A stretch of 64,000 nt of DNA, taken from the NCBI RefSeq assembly GCF_030272615.1, contig NC_081414.1:235434733-235498732 (forward strand), in the 5' to 3' direction. A program made the translations under genes and the position numbers. The DNA comes from Cryptomeria japonica. Taxonomy: Eukaryota > Streptophyta > Pinopsida > Cupressales > Cupressaceae. Of this stretch, positions 58,918-64,000 are shown piece after piece (position 1 is the first letter of the stretch; each line of letters begins with the position of its first letter). The notes beneath the pieces were generated by a model. It was not told the origin of the DNA, made no database searches, and saw only the letters and a program-made list of their open reading frames with translations.

Positions 58918-59066
58918 TGGTGGTCCATACGCTGTAAGTCTCCGGTACCTCCGAACGCGCTCGAAACGATGTCTGGAATACGGAATAGGCATTTTCTCTT
59001 CAGACCAAATTCTCTTTCTCCAAAGTCAACAAGGCACAAATGAATCAAATCAAAGCTATTTTCCCC

Positions 59067-59073
59067 TTTTATA
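59067..59073 (-). promoter_or_regulatory. TATA box of the antisense gene
   Basis: The minus strand reads CCTATAAAAGGGG, a canonical plant TATA box, 75 bp upstream of the exon 1 ATG. This supports a dedicated antisense promoter inside the 3' region of the retrotransposon. Confidence 0.7.
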
Positions 59074-59413
59074 GGAGGAAAATGAAATTAGGGTTAGCCA
59101 AATGGACATGTACTATGGTCGCGGTCTCCCCTATACCTTACACAATGTACATTATCGGGAGATGAATCAATTTACCCACCTTTCACATAGACGAAATCCT
59201 ACACATCACACAACTTATCAAATCAACTCAAAAATTTTCAAAATATTGATTCATCTCCTGAGGGGGCATCACCATCAAATATCAAATCTAGGGCATCACG
59301 CAAATCTAGGGCATGGCTTGCAAATCAAAAGAGCGACACAAAAATAACATTTGATCATAAATCATGATAACGCATCATTTTCTTTGAAATAACATGTGCA
59401 CACACGTCACTTC

Positions 59414-59427
59414 AAAGAGGGGCAAAA
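59414..59427 (+). other. Gypsy-A polypurine tract
   Basis: AAAGAGGGGCAAAA directly before the 3' LTR. The stretch 59080-59413 between the antisense TATA box and this tract holds nothing else recognisable. Confidence 0.85.
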
Positions 59428-60848
59428 TGTAGACGTATAAAAATGACCATATTCCTAAATGAATATTTTATGTTCATTTCTCTATTTAATTAAATCCAAT
59501 TTAATTAAATTACCCGCATTCCTCTATTTAATTAAGTAAATTATTCAATTTATTTAAATTAAATTCACTATACCATTTAATGAATAAATCATTTTATTCA
59601 ATTAAAACCCCCCTATCCACTTTTAATTAAATTCAAATTTAATTAAATAGTTATCCTAAAATTGAATAAATCTAATTTATCTAATTTCCCCAAATTGCAA
59701 CCAAATTGAATTAAAGTAACTTTATTTCAATTAAATCCTATTATCCCTCCATCCACTTGCAAAATCCTACATCTCCCACTTGCCTTCCTAAACCCCTTTC
59801 ACATCCCTAAGCAAGGGGAGGTCACTTCTCAAATCCTCAAAGTCTTTGATAACCATTAAAGGCTTCAAGCCTTCAACCACTCAAATCCTCAAAGTCTTTG
59901 ATAACCATTAAAGGCTTCAAACCTTCAACCACTTAATTCCCCAAAGTCTTCAATAACCATTAATGGTTAACTCAAACCCTCTTACATGGTTAAAGAATTT
60001 CTTTTAACTCAACCTTCATCAAGCCTTTAATACTTTGACCATGATTATCTCTTAATCATTTGTACAAGGGTTTATCCTTGGATTAACTCTTAATCCAATG
60101 GGTAAGCCTAACTTAAGCTTGACCCTTACCCTCTAGATAACCATAAGGTCTTCTCAGGCATTTAATGCCTCCAACCCCTTCTCTCAACCCAACCCTATGT
60201 TGACACTTGTCACCATTTCATTGGTGTAAATTGCAAACATGGATCCCCAACTTTCAAACTCAACCCTTGATCAACTCTTTCAATCCTGACCATCCATTGC
60301 CCTGTTTTTTCTATAAATAGAACTCTCATTCCTCCATTTTGAATGATCAATCCAAGTTTGTAGTATCATACTTATGCTCAAATACATTCAAGCTTTCATA
60401 CCATTTATACTCATCATTTAGCCTCTCTTTAGAATAGAAATTAGTCTAAATATGCATGTTTAGAATACTTTCTTTATCATTTAGCTCAATCATAGACTAA
60501 TATATCATGTTAGGATAGTATTTATACTAACCTTGTCATCTTATAATCTAGTTTATTGCATTTTTAGAATCATGCATAGCTTAGGATGCATTTCATTCTA
60601 AAATCTAGCAAAGCATCGCTCGTTCTTACATTTGCCATCCCTAAACCATTTTGCTCAGTGATCTGAGAGCAAAAACATTGGTTTGAGGGACATTGTAAGA
60701 TAGAGAACCATGGGACCAACCTTGGAAAGCTGAGTAATACTTCATTACTCCATAGCTTGCACCAAGAAGTCCTGTGTGTGTGTGTGGACAAGTTTTTTTG
60801 GAATATTTTCACATATTAAGTTCTATTGACCCGCTTTTCCCACATACA
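59428..60848 (+). repeat. Gypsy-A 3' LTR
   Basis: 1421 bp, collinear with the 5' LTR without indels. The same TTTAATTAAA block and 54-bp tandem repeat are present. Confidence 0.96.
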
Positions 60849-62855
60849 TTAACATTTTACATTAGCATTGGAAGATATATCAAAGACATTCTTGTAGGAC
60901 ATCTGCACACTTCTCCTACACTCATAACTCTTATGAACAAACTCATTGCAATTATAGCAAGTGACATTTGTACTTTATAATGCAACAAATGAGTTTCTAC
61001 TCTCAAAATTGGGGTTTACATTCATTTTCCTACAGTCTGCCATTTTATGAGCAAACTTATTACACCAGTGATAATAACCATGAAAGTTTGGAACTTATCA
61101 ATTAGATTGTCATGGTCCTGCAAATGATTGCCTCATCGGGGGTCTTCCTTTCATGCCTCTAACTCGGGTGAATCCTTCATGATCAGCTCTTGTATTTCTC
61201 CTTGGATCTGCATGTCGGTGCATTGAGTATGGTCTTTGATTCATTGATTGTGTATACCTGTTTGTGTCACGATTCTTAACAACATCTACATATGTCTTCT
61301 TGTCGGTATCTTTGCTTACCGTGAGTGTCTTCTTCTCTTCACCTTCATTTGAAGAAGTAAATAGTATCTCCTTACTGGATGTGTCTTTTCTATTTGAGTG
61401 TTGACCCTCTTCAAATCCTAAGCCACCGGTATCCTTAGATTTGTTTTGTTTTCTCAACATCTTGTCTGAAGCTTTGGTGTTGCTTTCATATTTGCTTCTC
61501 ACTTTCATTTCTTCCTTGCTTTTCTCTAATTCTTTCTGGAGCTTGACAATTTCTTCTTCTAGGTTTTGATGCTCCTTCTCCTTTTTACTTAAACCAGTGC
61601 TAGTAACTTCATAGATCCTCTTGGCTTCTTCCAATTGAAGTTTTAGATCTACAGTTATTTTCTTAGACTCTTCAAGAGATTTCTCCAACATCTCTTGTTC
61701 TTTGGCTGCAGACTTTTTCCCCTTCTTCAGATCTCTTCTTGTTTTCTTTATCTCTTCCAAGGCACTAATGAGATTTGCTTCAAGATCTACTTCTCCTTGT
61801 TTCTCTTCCTCTTCTCCTTCTTTAGCTACCAGAACCTCTTGGGCCATGAAAAGGGTTGCACTGACTTCATCTTCACTGCAACAATCATTTGAGACACTTT
61901 CCTCATCGGTGGTATCATTTTCATTTGTATAAAGACTGTTCTACTTTTGATTGCCTCTTCTACCATAGCGGTAGACATTCTTCTTCATGTCCTTACCATA
62001 TGATCTACTACCACTTGATTGATCATCTTCATTCTTATCACCATATGGACATTTGGCGGCAGGATGTCCAATATTTCCACAATTGAAACATTTCAAGGGA
62101 AGCTTGATTTTGTATTTACCCGTACCCATCTTGAGTCTTATGACAAAATTTTCCATGATATCATCAGAGTCTTCACCAGTTCCATCATAAGAAGACTCTT
62201 CTTTTCCTTTTCTTAATTTTTTGAATGCAACTTCTTTCTTCACAGCCTTAGTATCGACAGTCCTCATTTCATAAGCAGTTAGGGAACCATACAACTCGTC
62301 CATTGTAAATACTTTTAGATCTTTTGCTTTTTCTATTGTAGAAACCTTTTTATCATACTTAGGTGTGAGGGATCTAAGTACTTTCTTTACTACCACCTCA
62401 TCTTTTATTTCTTCTCCAAGCCCTCTAATGGTGTTTGTTGTTTCATCTATCCTTTGGAGAAAGTCGACAATCTTCTTTTCATCTCTCATCTTCAAACCCT
62501 TAAGTTGTGCTCTCAATGTTTGTAACTTGGCTTCCTTGACTTTAGCATCGCCTTCAAATATAACTTGCAACTTATCCCAAGTTGCTTTGGCAGATGAGCA
62601 GTGCATGACCTTAACAAACTCATTATCGGATAACCCACTAAGAATAGCATTTTTTTCCTTAGCATTGTTCTCATATTCCTTCTTAGCATTTGAATTGGTA
62701 AGAGGATTATTAGGGATTGTATACCCATTCACAACCGACATCCATACATCACAACCTAGAGAGGACAAATAGGTTTCCATTCTTCTACTCCAAAAGGCAT
62801 AGTTGACACCATCAAACATAGGGGCTTTTGAGGAGGTTGATTCATTTCTTTCCAT
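60849..62855 (-). pseudogene. Copia-C gag
   Basis: ATG at 62855. UBN2-type capsid (FDGVNYAFWSRRMETYLSSLG, SAKATWDKLQVIFEG, LTAYEMRT), a first knuckle CFNCGNIGHPAAKC, one in-frame TAG at 61941, then a long Glu/Lys/Leu coiled coil (about 61450-61800), an Arg-rich part, a frameshift near 61110, and two more knuckles (WCNKFAHKMADC and CYNCNEFVHKSYEC) before Gypsy-A splits the last one. The capsid / coiled coil / knuckle layout is that of large Copia gags. Confidence 0.88.
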
Positions 62856-62915
62856 TGTGAACGCTTAACAGGATCTACCCAAGCTAGAGAATGCTTTGAT
62901 AAAATAGGGAAACTA

Positions 62916-62928
62916 GGCTCTGATACCA
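62916..62928 (-). other. Copia-C primer binding site
   Basis: The minus strand reads TGGTATCAGAGCC, two bases inside the LTR. Confidence 0.92.
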
Positions 62929-62930
62929 AT

Positions 62931-64000
62931 TGTTGGACACAATGGATCACTAAGAGGGGGGTGAATCAATGATTTAAGCAATTTTCACTTAATCAAAGCT
63001 ATACCAGTTCAATATGAAATACACAAGATGCAGACTGGTTACTAGAATAGTGCACACAATGTGTGTATGAGAAATAACTAAAGGTTTAATACATCACACA
63101 CATGAAGATGCAACACATAACACCAGATCTACGAGGAAAACCAAATGTGGGAAAAACCTCGGTGAGAATAATTGTTGGAGATCTTCTGCTCCAATCCAGC
63201 CTCACAATGAAAATATATGATTACAAATTTTAGGGCACCAACCCCTAATTTATGAACACCCACTCAAAGGAGCACCAACCCCTACACAATTTATAGGATA
63301 CAACCTAAAGGTGTTACAAACCCTTCACTAGGAACCTACTCAGTGAAAATAATATGAAAACTTAGATATATATAAATGAGATCCTTACTGCAAATTAAGT
63401 TTTGCAACCCTTCAAAGCTCTGCACTACTGGTTTCTATCTTATTGGTTTGTATCATCTCAACACACACTAGAACTTAGCCTTTCTGATGGTTCTAACTCT
63501 TCTTAATCTTCTCTCCCTCTGATCTTCTGAATTCAAATCACATTTGGTCACTTTCTATCAGGTACTGCTTCTTTCAGTTTGTCACCTCTGCATTCTATGT
63601 TCTCTCTGCCAGTTTGTTCCTTACACCAGTTTACCCTACTTCTCCTTAGCGATACAATCTTCACTCACAAACAAGACAAGTGTTTATCTCTTCGGCTCTC
63701 AGGCAACAATTTCACACTCTCCTTTTTCCTTTAGCAACATCTCTATATGTCTTAGGTCGCCATATTTAAAATGAAGCTTTCCCGCCAAAAACCAAATCAA
63801 ACAGTGGCCAGGATTTCCTTCTACCGACCAAATCTAGACCCAATCTGATCTGATCCACTTTGGATCGCACACCTACACTAGAGGAAGAAGCCATCATGCA
63901 TTTTCCATCTCTCCAAGGTATGTTTGCCAAAAGTAGCAAACTCGATCATGATTTCCGACCTAGAAATCTGTTGACTCATTTATGACCCAATTGTTTCCTT
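62931..64000 (-). repeat. Copia-C 5' LTR, partial
   Basis: First 1070 bp of an LTR expected to be about 1.7 kb, matching 36210-36755 and then 37897 onward. Continues beyond the window. Confidence 0.9.

Larger units (their letters stand above)
55931..58992 (-). pseudogene. Antisense two-exon PMD gene of Gypsy-A
   Basis: Exon 1: ATG at 58992, 25 codons, Arg-rich, ending at 58918 before donor CCA/GTAAGT. Intron 58917-57881 with acceptor TTTGTTTGTTGACAG. Exon 2 from 57880 to the TGA at 55931-55933, in the phase left by exon 1. Exon 2 encodes a plant mobile domain (ADLDIIERCGLTSLLDMPRF, LIALAERWHSDTSTFHFATG, EMTVTPEDCYRFLRIPI, RVLRQFG..QGIP), an acidic Asp/Glu/Gly linker (about 56660-56720), an Arg/Gly-rich part, a coiled coil (about 56200-56330) and an Arg/Ser tail. 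About ten in-frame TAG/TGA stops but no frameshift. PMD proteins include MAIN-type silencing factors; its role here is unknown. Confidence 0.8.
42505..60848 (+). mobile_element. Gypsy-A: 18.3-kb Tat-like Ty3/Gypsy element with antisense PMD gene
   Basis: LTRs 42505-43925 and 59428-60848, both 1421 bp, with about 16 differences by eye (about 1 percent). TSD GTAAC on the left and TTAAC on the right; the Copia-C zinc-knuckle frame rejoins exactly with GTAAC, so the right copy has mutated. Order: PBS, 3-kb repeat-bearing leader, gag, PR, G-patch, RT, RH, aRH, IN, then a 4.9-kb 3' region with an antisense gene, a polypurine tract and the LTR. Two RNase H domains and an antisense ORF fit the Tat lineage (Ogre/Retand group). 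Confidence 0.96.
36210..64000 (-). mobile_element. Copia-C: SIRE-like Copia element, 3' LTR to partial 5' LTR
   Basis: 3' LTR 36210-39072, internal region 39073-62930, 5' LTR from 62931 past the window end. The internal region is split by Gypsy-A (42505-60848). The long gag with coiled coil and three knuckles, and the polypurine-like tract in the 3' region, recall the SIRE/Maximus group; that lineage is inferred. The left TSD would be GAGAA (36205-36209); its partner is outside. Heavily decayed POL. Confidence 0.9.

Noticed and set aside
42505-60848. Endogenous pararetrovirus or plant envelope-bearing virus
   Set aside because: Integrase and LTRs are present and no movement, coat or envelope-like protein is seen; a Tat-like retrotransposon explains all domains.
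1-64000. Host tRNA, rRNA or protein-coding genes
   Set aside because: None recognised on either strand; the tRNA-like matches are primer binding sites, and all domain-bearing frames belong to mobile elements.

Overview
The window is nuclear DNA from a plant with a large, repeat-rich genome. It holds a deep stack of nested LTR retrotransposons and no recognisable single-copy host gene. Plant origin is shown by several Ty1/Copia elements primed from a TGGTATCAGAGC site (initiator Met-tRNA type), two large Ty3/Gypsy elements of Tat-like layout with two RNase H domains, and a plant mobile domain (PMD) reading frame. The AT-rich sequence, long leaders and accessory ORFs would fit a gymnosperm, but that is only a guess.

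Nesting, worked out from matching LTR pairs, target-site duplications (TSDs) and host reading frames that rejoin across insertions. The oldest layer is a 406-bp piece of Copia reverse transcriptase (Copia-D, 35804-36209, minus strand). To its left lies Copia-B (minus; 5' LTR 35353-35803, gag, PR, IN and part of RT down to 12384). Copia-B is interrupted by Gypsy-B (21656-33584, plus, TSD GAGCT), by a 6.6-kb intron-bearing element X (15050-21636, TSD GGATC) and by a non-autonomous GAG-only element, here called TR-GAG-like (12383 leftward past the window edge, minus). That last element is itself interrupted by a nearly intact Copia-A (3210-9432, minus, TSD GTTTT). To the right of Copia-D lies Copia-C (36210 to beyond 64000, minus). 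Its 3' LTR carries a solo LTR (36756-37891, TSD CACTG), and its third gag zinc knuckle is split by the 18.3-kb Gypsy-A (42505-60848, plus, TSD GTAAC/TTAAC).

The most interesting content is in the accessory genes. Gypsy-A has a gag-PR-RT-RH-aRH-IN frame on the plus strand and a complete-looking antisense gene in its 3' region: TATA box, a 25-codon first exon, a 1-kb intron and a PMD / acidic linker / coiled-coil second exon. The antisense intron holds a 60-bp higher-order array of TAGCGCAT units. The same motif, in the same orientation relative to the gene, forms strict 21-bp arrays in the sense leader. Gypsy-A also carries a G-patch domain between PR and RT. Gypsy-B has its extra RNase H between PR and RT. 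The TR-GAG-like element and element X each carry a large PMD-like / linker / coiled-coil ORF, so this kind of accessory protein appears in three unrelated elements in one window.

Decay is dominated by C-to-T and G-to-A changes that turn CAG, CAA, CGA and TGG into stops. This is seen directly by comparing the two tandem copies inside element X. By-eye LTR comparison puts Copia-A and Gypsy-A at about 1 percent LTR divergence (recent) and Gypsy-B near 8 percent over the part compared (older).
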